From a virus, in IMG/VR virus record IMGVR_UViG_3300045135_001378, positions 1-33,967 of that record: a stretch of 33,967 nucleotides of DNA; one strand, 5' to 3'. A program made the translations under genes and the position numbers. The notes beneath the pieces were generated by a model that ran no database searches, was not told the DNA's origin, and worked only from the letters and a program-made list of their open reading frames with translations. This document shows positions 1 to 7,810 of the stretch, piece by piece (within the stretch, counting starts at the first letter, position 1; the number at the start of each line of letters is the position of its first letter).

Positions 1-182
1 GCTATATCAACATCAGATCCTCCTGATTTTTGAATAAAAGCATCTACTTGAACAGTTCCTGCAGCTTGATGAGATGTTTGTAATGATTTTACAATAATAG
101 TTGCATCTGAGGGACAAGTTAAAATATCCGTTACATCAGTGGTTGTTAAATTAAATGTGTCGCTTTTGTATCTAATTGTCAT
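1..182 (-). CDS. Partial small virion-type protein (N-terminal 60 residues)
   Basis: The reading frame begins MTIRYKSDTFNLTTTDVTD and is cut by the left edge of the window after about 60 residues, so the length is unknown. The visible part is rich in Thr, Ser, Ile and Val with no charged clusters, as in beta-rich phage structural proteins. The ATG overlaps the TGA of the preceding gene as ATGA, which suggests translational re-initiation. It lies downstream of the tail nozzle candidate, so a virion role is an inference from position. I do not recognise the family. Confidence 0.6.
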   Translation of the reverse strand, partial: MTIRYKSDTFNLTTTDVTDILTCPSDATIIVKSLQTSHQAAGTVQVDAFIQKSGGSDVDI

Positions 183-343
183 GATAAAAAATAATTAAAA
201 GTATCCTGTTCTTGTTTCAAGTCAAATTGAAAAGAAAAATTTAATTGATCTTTAAGTGTATCAATAGCCTCTAGTATCTGTCTTTGATTAGACGAATCAT
301 ACTGCTCTTTAGGTTCTGGTAAATAAATATTTATCTTAGCCAT
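179..343 (-). CDS. Small hypothetical protein, 54 residues
   Basis: A 54-residue frame starting MAKINIYLPEPKEQYDSSNQ and ending in a TGA that overlaps the next ATG. Its own ATG overlaps the TAA of the upstream gene as TAATG, so it is joined to both neighbours by one- or four-base overlaps. That packing is the main evidence that it is real. The protein is mildly acidic with a probable helix in the middle (QILEAIDTLKDQLNF) and has no transmembrane segment or metal motif. Function unknown; position suggests a minor virion or tail-assembly protein. Confidence 0.62.
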   Translation of the reverse strand: MAKINIYLPEPKEQYDSSNQRQILEAIDTLKDQLNFSFQFDLKQEQDTFNYFLS

Positions 344-1131
344 TATGCTTTTCTTGCTCTTGAAGCCGCTTCATAAGAAGCAGAGAATTTTCTAGGTGCT
401 TTAGATTTAGGTGCTGAGTAACTTATAGTCTTACTTCCTCCACCATGTATTGCTGCACCTTTGTCTTGTGATGAAGTTGGATTCGCATTAGCAGGTGCTT
501 TTCTACCACCTGTTAATTTAAGTTCTAAATTTCTTTGTGTAATATTTGGATCGTTTTTTATTAAATTCATTGCTTTTCTATCCATAGCTTGTTTTTCTTG
601 TAACATGTTTAATCTATTTGTAAGATTAGTTGTGTCTTTTCCAGCAGCTTCTAATCTTTTCAGACCAACATTTCGTATAGTGTCAATTCTTTTTTGGTAT
701 GCATTATCTAAACCTAATGTAGGAGGTTCACCAAATTGACCACCCGTTAATGTATAAAGACCGCCTCCAGAAACAGGATTGTATCCTTGCATCATTGGAT
801 CTTGTCCTAAACCTGCATAGTAATCTCTTGTGGCAGTAACGACAGGATCTTGTTGAGGTAACATAGCACCCAACATGTTAGCCATCATAGTTCCAGGTAA
901 CATTTGTGGTAAACCAAATTTAGATGCTATTTTACTTTGAATAAAACTTTTTGCAGCGTCTTTCATGCTAGGAGCATTAGACACTAAGTTATTGTACATT
1001 CCACTTATACCAGTGTTAGAGGTATTGCTTAAATCTGGTCTTTGATACATTGAGGCGAATTGATCGTAGCTGTATTTATTTTGATAATTTGGATTATCTA
1101 CATACATTTGTAAAATTTGTTCTTGATCCAT
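343..1131 (-). CDS. Hypothetical virion-associated protein, 262 residues
   Basis: The N-terminus (MDQEQILQMYVDNPNYQNKY) is polar and Tyr/Asn-rich. A Met-rich, weakly hydrophobic segment follows (about residues 70-95, with GTMMANMLGAML), then a Gly/Pro linker, a predicted helical region (145-200, QKRIDTIRNVGLKRLEAAGK) and a Lys/Arg-rich tail (220-262). Helix plus basic tail would fit an internal or ejected virion protein, but no catalytic motif is visible. Its ATG overlaps the stop of the 724-residue tail protein by one base (TAATG), so the two are probably translationally coupled. I do not recognise a named family. Confidence 0.7.
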   Translation of the reverse strand: MDQEQILQMYVDNPNYQNKYSYDQFASMYQRPDLSNTSNTGISGMYNNLVSNAPSMKDAAKSFIQSKIASKFGLPQMLPGTMMANMLGAMLPQQDPVVTATRDYYAGLGQDPMMQGYNPVSGGGLYTLTGGQFGEPPTLGLDNAYQKRIDTIRNVGLKRLEAAGKDTTNLTNRLNMLQEKQAMDRKAMNLIKNDPNITQRNLELKLTGGRKAPANANPTSSQDKGAAIHGGGSKTISYSAPKSKAPRKFSASYEAASRARKA

Positions 1132-3305
1132 TATCTCATACCATCTGGTTGTGTATCAGCTCTAAATGTACCATATCTCCAAGTTTGGTTTACTGACGTA
1201 TTTTCTACTTTTAAACTAGCAAATCTTGCTCTAGCTCTTGTGTCTACTTTATTAGTTGTGGAGTCTATTGTAAAGGGTCCCAGTGGAGATGTTCTTTCTG
1301 TGTCCGTTGGATAGTCTTTAAGAAGAATTGATATTTTAGCATCTCCTGTTAATACTTTAAAATCTGGAACAAATCTTCTCATACTCATAAAAAATTGACC
1401 ATTACCTTCAACATCTAAATCAAAGTCTCCAGATTGAATAAATGATGTTATAGCTGTAGATACTCCAAGATTATCGACTTCATTAGTTCCGATTTCATGC
1501 GCATAATATGTGGATGCACCATTTCCACTTGTAACACCATTAATGGTTGGAAATGTAGGTGTTCCCGATCCGTTAAATTTTGTTGCATAAGGGTTATCAA
1601 ATAAAGTAGCGTCAAAGTATGAAGTCCTTGCTAATGTTCCTGTAGTCCAAGTGTTTTCATTATAATTATAAGTCACTACTCTGTTTATAGCGGTAGTTCC
1701 TGATTTTGGATAAAACCAACTTATTTCCATAAACAAAGTGTTAAGTCCCGCATATACTAATTCACCAGAAGCATAATTAATTCCAAGACCATCCCCCTCA
1801 GTAGTAAAAACAAAATCTTCAACTAAACAAGGTAAAGCTTTTACTGTACCATCAAACACAAAAAAACCACCAGCTTGACCCATCCAATATATATTACCGT
1901 TTACATACTTAATTGCTTTTTGACCCAATGCTCCACAGTTAGACCCAACCTGCCTTATTGAAAAAGTAAACGGAGGACCTACAAACTGCATCATATATGC
2001 AGAGGTATCTGTCAAAATAAATATATAATCTTTAGCTTTAACAGCGCCCACAATCTTTGTTCCAGAGTCTAGTCTAAAAGTACCAGCGGTATTAATAGAT
2101 GTAGGTTGATAGTCACTAGTGCTTTCTTGATCAGAAAATCTTATAAAAAGTTTATCTTGTGTTGAAGTATCTCCAACTGTTGTTTCTGTACCAAGCATTA
2201 TTAAATGTCTATCTCTTTCAGACACAATAGACATCACAGATCGAGTAGGTGCACCAGATAAAATTGTGGCTCTGGTTGATAGAGCATTTACGTTATTATG
2301 AATTGGTTGCCATCCAAAAGATTCACCATTTTTAACTGTTGCAATTAATTGTTCTCCGAAATTATCTAATGACCAGTTTCCAGGATCAAGTGTTAAATTA
2401 GAAGTTGTAGTTGCAATACCCCATCCAACAAAATCAGTTGCATCTAATACTGTCGAGTTATCTGCATGTGCAGATCTATTTGAACCAGACACAGCTCTAG
2501 TTATTCCTAAAAAATTTGTAGCGTTTGTAGATGTGTAAGAAATTAATTCTGAACCTACCAAAATAGTTCCCGATGACGGAAACCCTGAAGTTGAGTCGAC
2601 TGTTACTTGAGTAGATGGAGACCCTCCAGTTCCAAATGCATCATCATTTAAAGCACCATCAAGTATAGTTGAAGATGCTCCAGAAACTGTTCCACCAAAT
2701 AAACCTGTGCCCCATCCAAAACCAAAAGTTTGATTTAAAGGTCCTGCAGTTATGTATGGGTTAATTGTTGCTGATCCGGTGGCCGTTGTTGTTCCTGATG
2801 CAGCCGTTGCGAATTGAATTGTAAATGTATTTGTAGTTGCAGACAACACTTCAAAAGGATTAGCTTCTAGCTGTGCTGCTGTGTATCCAGATCCTGTAGG
2901 CGGTGTAACTGATGTGAATGTAAATAAATCACCAGTTTCTAAACCATGAGCTGCTTTGTTTACAGTTATTGTTTGTGGTGTCCCTGTAGCTGAAATAGTG
3001 AATGTTGCTCCAGTGACAGCTGCACCTAAAGGTGTGATGTCGTAAAAAGTACCACTGTAATAAACAATAAGTGCTTTGTGAGTACCAATAGCAGCATAAG
3101 CTCTACCATCTAAATCAGACCAAACGTGTTGCTCTCTAGCTGCTCCAACAAGTGTATCACCAGTAATTTGTTCCCAACCACCAATTTTCTCTGGTAATCC
3201 ATATCTAAATCTTACATTATCACCATCAGTCCACTGTCCTTCAGCTCCTGTTTCTGTGATTTGTTTGTTAAACCCTGGTCTTATATTTACACTTGTTAAT
3301 GGCAT
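1131..3305 (-). CDS. Tail nozzle / tail tubular protein B-like virion protein
   Basis: The 724-residue protein opens with the pattern PLTSVNIRPGFNKQITETGA followed by GQWTDGDNVRFRYGLPEKIGGW, a start I associate with large beta-rich tail proteins of marine short-tailed phages (the T7 gp12 / P22 gp10 nozzle role is inferred). Two inserted modules are visible: residues about 119-180 carry the HGLETGDLF pattern of phage beta-sandwich inserts, and about 230-290 a STSGFPSSGTILVG...ELISY module also common in tail proteins. The C-terminal half has repeated short beta-strand blocks. There is no Shine-Dalgarno sequence before the ATG; instead a sigma70-like promoter ends five bases upstream, so the transcript may be leaderless. 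The gene is followed by virion proteins with one-base overlaps. Confidence 0.78.
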   Translation of the reverse strand: MPLTSVNIRPGFNKQITETGAEGQWTDGDNVRFRYGLPEKIGGWEQITGDTLVGAAREQHVWSDLDGRAYAAIGTHKALIVYYSGTFYDITPLGAAVTGATFTISATGTPQTITVNKAAHGLETGDLFTFTSVTPPTGSGYTAAQLEANPFEVLSATTNTFTIQFATAASGTTTATGSATINPYITAGPLNQTFGFGWGTGLFGGTVSGASSTILDGALNDDAFGTGGSPSTQVTVDSTSGFPSSGTILVGSELISYTSTNATNFLGITRAVSGSNRSAHADNSTVLDATDFVGWGIATTTSNLTLDPGNWSLDNFGEQLIATVKNGESFGWQPIHNNVNALSTRATILSGAPTRSVMSIVSERDRHLIMLGTETTVGDTSTQDKLFIRFSDQESTSDYQPTSINTAGTFRLDSGTKIVGAVKAKDYIFILTDTSAYMMQFVGPPFTFSIRQVGSNCGALGQKAIKYVNGNIYWMGQAGGFFVFDGTVKALPCLVEDFVFTTEGDGLGINYASGELVYAGLNTLFMEISWFYPKSGTTAINRVVTYNYNENTWTTGTLARTSYFDATLFDNPYATKFNGSGTPTFPTINGVTSGNGASTYYAHEIGTNEVDNLGVSTAITSFIQSGDFDLDVEGNGQFFMSMRRFVPDFKVLTGDAKISILLKDYPTDTERTSPLGPFTIDSTTNKVDTRARARFASLKVENTSVNQTWRYGTFRADTQPDGMR

Positions 3306-3310
3306 AGCGC

Positions 3311-3339
3311 ATTATAACACGATCAAGGAGCTTTGTTAA
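3311..3339 (-). promoter_or_regulatory. Sigma70-type promoter giving a near-leaderless mRNA
   Basis: On the minus strand TTAACA (3339-3334), a 17-base spacer and a perfect TATAAT (3316-3311) are followed by five bases (GCGCT) and then the ATG at 3305. The predicted start site therefore falls on or next to the start codon, and no ribosome-binding sequence is present. It overlaps the end of the preceding small gene. Box quality and spacing are seen directly; activity is inferred and chance matches are common in AT-rich DNA. Confidence 0.5.
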
Positions 3340-3556
3340 CATCGGGGTCTTCAGTATCCTCACCATAAGTAACTAAATTTTTAGTTTTTTCATCAAACCT
3401 CAACTGCCACTCAGCCACCATTTTTACCAATATGTTACCAAAATTTTTAAATGACGTAGAGTCTAGAAATAAATTTTTCTTTTCTTGTATAATCTTTATC
3501 TCTTTTTCTGAAAATTCTATGTCACAACTTCCATCAGCATATTGTTTAAACCTCAT
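3323..3556 (-). CDS. Small hypothetical protein, 77 residues
   Basis: A small soluble protein (MRFKQYADGSCDIEFSEKEI) with a short beta-hairpin-like start, a helical middle (KNFGNILVKMVAEWQLRF) and an acidic end (GEDTEDPDVNK). The sequence AAAGAGG lies five bases before the ATG. It overlaps the end of the upstream oxygenase gene by eleven bases and its own 3' end carries the promoter for the tail gene. No family recognised; small proteins of this kind often sit at the ends of accessory cassettes in marine phages. Function unknown. Confidence 0.65.
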   Translation of the reverse strand: MRFKQYADGSCDIEFSEKEIKIIQEKKNLFLDSTSFKNFGNILVKMVAEWQLRFDEKTKNLVTYGEDTEDPDVNKAP

Positions 3557-4196
3557 AAAAACCTCTTTCCTTTAATTGTTGTATTTTATTGTCTGATAAA
3601 GTTAAAAAACAATTTATAGAATATCTACTACCTTTTGTAATTTTTTCTGTGCCGTGTATCCATATTGGTTCTGCTGGGAAAAACATTGTATCACCTTTAC
3701 CTAAGACAACTTTATGTCTGCCATCAAAAAATCTAAATTCACCACCCTCGTAATCATCATTTAAATTTATCGTTAATGAACCTCTAATTTGTTTAGTAAT
3801 ATCTGAGTGATCTTTTATTTGAGTTCCTTCTTCGTATTTTAATATTCTTATATTATCAGTTTGACTAATATGCATATCATTAAAAGTAGGACAAATTTCT
3901 TTTTGAATATACTCAACATAAGTTTTTAAACAATAAGATACAATCTCTACAGCTTTAGCAAAAACAGGTTGAAGTATTTCATTTTTGATATGATGTTCTG
4001 ATAAACTTAAACACTTATAGTTATCCCACACAATTTTTTTTTCATCATACTTATAGCTTTGTTCCTTAGTTTGTAAATTTGGAAATTTATCAAACGCCCA
4101 CTTAAAGCGTTCACACCAATAACTCGAAACAAATTTTTTCTGTATGTGTATTAAATCTGTAATTTTAAAATTATATTCGTTCGGGGAGTTTTGCAT
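3546..4196 (-). CDS. 2-oxoglutarate/Fe(II)-dependent oxygenase (prolyl 4-hydroxylase-like)
   Basis: With the start at 4196 the protein has 216 residues. The double-stranded beta-helix motifs are clear: H130-x-D132 (IKDHSD), a GGEFRFFDG strand turn at 151-159, the distal His181 (WIHGTEKI) and Arg191 (GSRYSIN) for 2-oxoglutarate. The family oxidises C-H bonds with O2, Fe(II) and 2-oxoglutarate; the substrate here is unknown. I chose ATG 4196 because GGAAG stands eight bases before it; upstream ATGs at 4229 and 4259 lack a ribosome-binding site and would deepen the overlap with the preceding gene (26 bases as annotated). It is the last of three consecutive oxygenase genes. Close relatives act on proteins, but small-molecule substrates are possible. 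Confidence 0.85.
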   Translation of the reverse strand: MQNSPNEYNFKITDLIHIQKKFVSSYWCERFKWAFDKFPNLQTKEQSYKYDEKKIVWDNYKCLSLSEHHIKNEILQPVFAKAVEIVSYCLKTYVEYIQKEICPTFNDMHISQTDNIRILKYEEGTQIKDHSDITKQIRGSLTINLNDDYEGGEFRFFDGRHKVVLGKGDTMFFPAEPIWIHGTEKITKGSRYSINCFLTLSDNKIQQLKERGFYEV

Positions 4197-4743
4197 TTTC
4201 TTTACTTCCAGTTGTATCTCTTTGATCATTCTTGTAATCTTTGTAAGGACCGTTAGCATCTACATAATGTAAAAAAATTTGAGAATGCCAATCACCTTGA
4301 AATTCTTCTCGCCAATGTTCAACCTCACACCCGAGATATAAAACAGCATCACCTGGTTGCATCTCTAATGCTGTGCCTTCTATGTAAATAGGCCAAGGTG
4401 TTTTATCTGAACCAACCATCACTGTGCATGATATCTCACAAGAGGGTCTATCTTTATGTTTTTTTAGATCTGCATATTTTGTATACATTCTCCAAAAACT
4501 GTAAGTTGGGTTTAATTTAAGATTAGTTTCTTCTTCCATTTTTTTTCTTTTGCTTATTAACAATGCATCAGTTGCTGGGTTGCCATAGTTCATTGTGTCC
4601 ATAGTGATTGATTGTTGGGTATCAAATGACGAATCGTTTCTTTGATGAAATAAAATTGTAAAATGTTTTAATAATTCTGTTTCTTCTTTTGCTAAAAAGT
4701 TTTTTACAAGTTTGTATTTTAAATCTCTTATACTGCCCAACAT
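4171..4743 (-). CDS. 2-oxoglutarate/Fe(II)-dependent oxygenase family protein
   Basis: The 190-residue protein carries H96-x-D98 within LKKHKDRPSCEIS, a hydrophobic core strand (TVMVGSDKTPWPIYIEG), a turn LEMQPGDAVLYLG typical of the region before the distal ligand, and His143 in EVEHWREEF. The 2-oxoglutarate Arg expected about ten residues later is not obvious: the region reads DWHSQIFLHYV, with Gln155, so cosubstrate binding may use Arg145 or differ. It is the middle of three overlapping oxygenase genes (16 bases shared with the upstream gene, 26 with the downstream). The protein differs from its neighbours in sequence, so this is not a recent duplication. Substrate unknown. Confidence 0.8.
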   Translation of the reverse strand: MLGSIRDLKYKLVKNFLAKEETELLKHFTILFHQRNDSSFDTQQSITMDTMNYGNPATDALLISKRKKMEEETNLKLNPTYSFWRMYTKYADLKKHKDRPSCEISCTVMVGSDKTPWPIYIEGTALEMQPGDAVLYLGCEVEHWREEFQGDWHSQIFLHYVDANGPYKDYKNDQRDTTGSKENAKLPERI

Positions 4744-5303
4744 ACTGCTGAATACCTTATACCTTTCTCTACTGGTGTTACTCTATGAGGAAACATAAAA
4801 TTTGAAGGCCAAACAATCATTCTATTTTTCTTAGGTTCAATTTCTAAACTTTCATCTTTTGCAGGAAAAGCAAATTGTAATTTACCACCTTCGTAACCAT
4901 CATTTAAATAAAATATACAACTTATTTTTCTGTTTAAATAAAGTCCATGATCTACATGCCAAGTGTAGTGACCTCCAGGTTCATATTTTAATATTTGTGA
5001 ACCTTCAAGTCTTGATATTGTTTGCGAAGGTAATTTATTTTCTTCGATATATGAACCAATACATTCTTTAAAAATTTTATTAAAAACATGAGCCCAATGA
5101 ATTTCAGTCATTGATTGAGAATCGAATTGCAAATGTTTCACAAGTGTGTTTCTAGTTTCTTTTTCAATAAATCCTTTATCTTTTTTTTCATTCAATATTT
5201 CAGCATATTCAAAATTTAAGTCTTTGACCCATTTTAAAATAACTTCTAAAGTTTCATTGTTAATAGTGTTATCTATTATTTTTATACAGTCTTTTATTTC
5301 CAT
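4728..5303 (-). CDS. PKHD-type 2-oxoglutarate/Fe(II) hydroxylase
   Basis: A complete 191-residue PKHD/prolyl-4-hydroxylase-type domain. ILKYEPGGHYTWHVDHG gives His116 and Asp118; CIFYLNDGYEGGKLQF is the hallmark strand-turn-strand; FPHRV gives distal His173 and KGIRYSAVCW gives Arg183. Residues 1-100 are the usual N-terminal helical half. It is the first of three tandem oxygenases and overlaps the upstream DUF6065-like gene by ten bases. No strong ribosome-binding sequence precedes the ATG, consistent with coupling. The family hydroxylates protein side chains or small molecules; I cannot tell the substrate from sequence. Confidence 0.9.
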   Translation of the reverse strand: MEIKDCIKIIDNTINNETLEVILKWVKDLNFEYAEILNEKKDKGFIEKETRNTLVKHLQFDSQSMTEIHWAHVFNKIFKECIGSYIEENKLPSQTISRLEGSQILKYEPGGHYTWHVDHGLYLNRKISCIFYLNDGYEGGKLQFAFPAKDESLEIEPKKNRMIVWPSNFMFPHRVTPVEKGIRYSAVCWAV

Positions 5304-6037
5304 GATTTTTTAGACCAAAAAACTGTTTTGTATGCATGCATTAATTTTTGTTTTAATTTAAAACCAGTCCATCTTGGATCTTCTTTTGCAACTTGTACTT
5401 TCATTTTCCAAGCATCTCTTTTAAAAGGAATTACTTGTGCAACAGGTGTGTCCACTTTTATAGTTGTAATCATCTCTGGATACTTATCACCATTAAGTAT
5501 TATTGGAAAATTTATATGTAAGTTATATTTATCTGTATCAACTATACCTGGAATAATTTGAAATCTGTCATCTGGATTATTCATAGGTGGTAAAAACAAA
5601 CAAGAGTAACCTGGTGGTGTTTGTATTAGCCAAGGGTTCATTATTTTATAAAAAGGTAAATCTTTGTTTTTTTTTAAGTGAGGGCATTCACCGACTTGAA
5701 AAGGTGCATGTGTTTCTCTATTGTCAAAATTTAAATTAAGACCTTGATCTATAACCCATTGCCCTAAAGATTCATAACCCCATTTAACAAAACTATCTTT
5801 ATTACCATCATTATTAGTTACATTATGCTGAATTAGCATATCTTGTGGCATTTTTATTAAATAACCTGATGTTAAAGAATCTAAAATAGGCATACAACCT
5901 TTCATGGTAGGTATACCAACATTATGTTTTAAATCTTTAAACCATTTGGGTATATGTAACTTTATTGGTTCTGGAAGTGCAACGTTTTGATCTAAATACT
6001 CTTTTGGCGCTGAAAAAATTATTTCCTTTTCAAACAT
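5294..6037 (-). CDS. DUF6065-like protein, 247 residues
   Basis: The pattern PWLIQTPPGYS (135-145), GIVDTDKYNLHINFP (164-178) and TPVAQVIPFKRDAWK (197-211) matches what I remember of the phage family DUF6065; the family name is from memory and not verified. The fold looks beta-rich, with possible metal or substrate residues (His175, Asp167, Asp169), but no known catalytic set. It is the first gene of a block that continues with three 2OG oxygenases, overlapping the next gene by ten bases, which suggests a shared modification pathway or shared substrate. The N-terminus (MFEKEIIFSAPKEYL) has no signal peptide. Confidence 0.7.
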   Translation of the reverse strand: MFEKEIIFSAPKEYLDQNVALPEPIKLHIPKWFKDLKHNVGIPTMKGCMPILDSLTSGYLIKMPQDMLIQHNVTNNDGNKDSFVKWGYESLGQWVIDQGLNLNFDNRETHAPFQVGECPHLKKNKDLPFYKIMNPWLIQTPPGYSCLFLPPMNNPDDRFQIIPGIVDTDKYNLHINFPIILNGDKYPEMITTIKVDTPVAQVIPFKRDAWKMKVQVAKEDPRWTGFKLKQKLMHAYKTVFWSKKSWK

Positions 6038-6053
6038 CCATGTCTTTTACTAC

Positions 6054-6512
6054 TTATAGACAAAGCTGTAAAGGACTAACATAATCTTGACTTATGCTTT
6101 CTAGGTATTGTTCAAATGTTTTATCAGTAGGCCAAGTTATTGATGAAGTATCCCAACCATTTAAAAAATTTAAATAAGTTTGTGTTTCAGTTCTAAGATA
6201 TGTTTTTCCATCATCAATCCAAGCTTTACAAGTATCAATGTGTGATTGCTTAATAGCTTCCATCATATTTTTAGCAAGTTCTTGAGTTTCATTTGCTATA
6301 ACATCAGATCTAGTACTAAGTGTATCTCCATCATTACCGTCAAGTTGAGTAGTACCATTTTTAATATTATTAAAAACTGTATCGGAAATTTCTACAACTC
6401 TTATATCACTGCTTACTAAATTTTCAGCAGTAGACCAATCTGAAGTAGATACAATACCTACTACTGATGAATCAGAACCAGATGCAGAGTTTGAAAAAAG
6501 TGCTTTTGCCAT
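6054..6512 (-). CDS. Hypothetical tail-region protein, 152 residues
   Basis: The protein begins MAKALFSNSASGSDSSVVGI, a Ser-rich polar start, followed by a mixed region and a long helix (about 75-115, ETQELAKNMMEAIKQSHIDT) and a Trp-containing end (GWDTSSITWPTDK). AGGAG sits six bases before the ATG. It follows the glycine-rich tail fibre gene by one base, where tail-fibre chaperones or small tail proteins are often encoded; that role is only an inference from position. No named family recognised. Confidence 0.65.
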   Translation of the reverse strand: MAKALFSNSASGSDSSVVGIVSTSDWSTAENLVSSDIRVVEISDTVFNNIKNGTTQLDGNDGDTLSTRSDVIANETQELAKNMMEAIKQSHIDTCKAWIDDGKTYLRTETQTYLNFLNGWDTSSITWPTDKTFEQYLESISQDYVSPLQLCL

Positions 6513-6513
6513 A

Positions 6514-7773
6514 TTACGCTCCTGTATTTTCTAAAATAAATACTCTTCCAGATTGACCATTGTTTCCACCAGACATATTATTTCCTGGCATTGAAGTTCC
6601 ACCATTACCGCCATTACCAAATGATGTAGCAACAAGATAGCTTCTAAAATTATTAGTTAAATCCATTTTTGCACCTGGAGCGGTTCCAGCATTTCCGTTT
6701 GGTCCAGCTTGGTTGTATTGATGATATCCTGCTCCGTTACCAGCGTTAGCCGTTCCAACATTTGTTAACGTAGTTGCAGTTCCTGCATTACCTGCATTAC
6801 CGTTTCCTGGATTAGGGTTTCCACTACCTTTGTTACCTCCTGATCCAACTGTGTAAGGGTAACTAACAGGGGAACTTATTGGAGATCCAAAAAAACCAAA
6901 TCCACCTTTTCCTCCAGTACCGCCAGGACAACATTGTGAACCTCCAGCGCCTCCGCCTCCGCCTCCCCATAAAAGGGCTGCAACATAACCTGCGTTAGCA
7001 TTTGAACTATAGGTTCCAGGACTTGATGCATATAATTTTGGTTCGAATCCACCACCACCTGCACTTCCATCCGAAGCTGCAGTCAATCTTCCTTGAGCAT
7101 CAACAGTGATAGATGCAGAAGTGTAAGATCCAGCAGTTACCGCAGTGTTAGCAAGTTGATCAGCACCAACAGCATCATCTGCAATCATTGCAGATTGCAC
7201 TTGTACTTCACTAATCGCACCTGCTGTCGTAGCACCTAAGACTCTATTGTCTGTTGATGTGTGTTGCATTTTTGCATAAGTCACTTGATCGTCACCGATT
7301 TTATCTGTAGTCACGGCACCATCTGCGATTTGAGCCGCAGCAACTGTGCCACCTAAAGTGTCTAAAGATACTTCGTTTAAATTAGTTCCGTCTGAGTAAG
7401 CTGCATAAATTTTTGCTGCATCAATTGTAAAACCTGTTCCACTTGCAGTTTTAATTGTTAAATTTGTAGGAGCTGTAATTGCTGTACAGTCAAAAATATA
7501 AAATTTTTCAATACTGTCTGGTATCGTAACTATAGTTGCTCCTGTTAAAGTAATTGTTGCGAATTTAATAATCATGTTACGTGCATTTGATAATGCAGCG
7601 TTTGACATTACTAAAGCAGTTGTATCCGAATCTGTAATTGTAACTGATTCGTATCCTGCTACAGCTTGTTGAATTAGATTTAAATTTGTGTTTGTTTTAT
7701 CACCCCATGTACCAGCGTTTTCACCGGTTGCCATTAGTTCTAGTTTAAGGTCACTTGAGTATGTTGATGCCAT
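6514..7773 (-). CDS. Tail fibre protein with glycine-rich tip
   Basis: The 419-residue protein has three parts. Residues 1-130 (MASTYSSDLKLELMATGENA then GTWGDKTNTNLNLI) form a phage tail-fibre head with a beta-rich body. Residues 145-235 contain repeats of the type AAQIADGAVTTDKIGDDQV and SAMIADDAVGADQLANTAVT, which in fibres form trimeric shaft repeats. From about 236 to the end the sequence is extremely Gly/Asn-rich (LLWGGGGGGAGGS, GNPNPGNGNAGNAG), like the polyglycine adhesin domains of T4-type gp38. A receptor-binding role at the cell surface is inferred. AGGAG stands ten bases before the ATG. Tight glycine loops are typically exchanged by recombination. Confidence 0.82.
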   Translation of the reverse strand: MASTYSSDLKLELMATGENAGTWGDKTNTNLNLIQQAVAGYESVTITDSDTTALVMSNAALSNARNMIIKFATITLTGATIVTIPDSIEKFYIFDCTAITAPTNLTIKTASGTGFTIDAAKIYAAYSDGTNLNEVSLDTLGGTVAAAQIADGAVTTDKIGDDQVTYAKMQHTSTDNRVLGATTAGAISEVQVQSAMIADDAVGADQLANTAVTAGSYTSASITVDAQGRLTAASDGSAGGGGFEPKLYASSPGTYSSNANAGYVAALLWGGGGGGAGGSQCCPGGTGGKGGFGFFGSPISSPVSYPYTVGSGGNKGSGNPNPGNGNAGNAGTATTLTNVGTANAGNGAGYHQYNQAGPNGNAGTAPGAKMDLTNNFRSYLVATSFGNGGNGGTSMPGNNMSGGNNGQSGRVFILENTGA

Positions 7774-7810
7774 AAAATTAATTCTCCTAAATAATTATAT
7801 TTTACATTAA

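Noticed and set aside
461-739. Plus-strand open frame, and many others such as those at 9324-9686 and 16207-16533
   Set aside because: All overlap long minus-strand genes with clear domains or coding character, lack ribosome-binding sites and have low-complexity composition mirroring the opposite strand.
4197-4259. Upstream ATGs of the first-listed oxygenase at 4229 and 4259
   Set aside because: No ribosome-binding site, and they increase the overlap with the upstream gene; GGAAG supports 4196.
7794-7799. TATAAT before the tail fibre gene
   Set aside because: The -35 region TTAGCT matches poorly, and the start site would fall on the ribosome-binding site; too weak to call.
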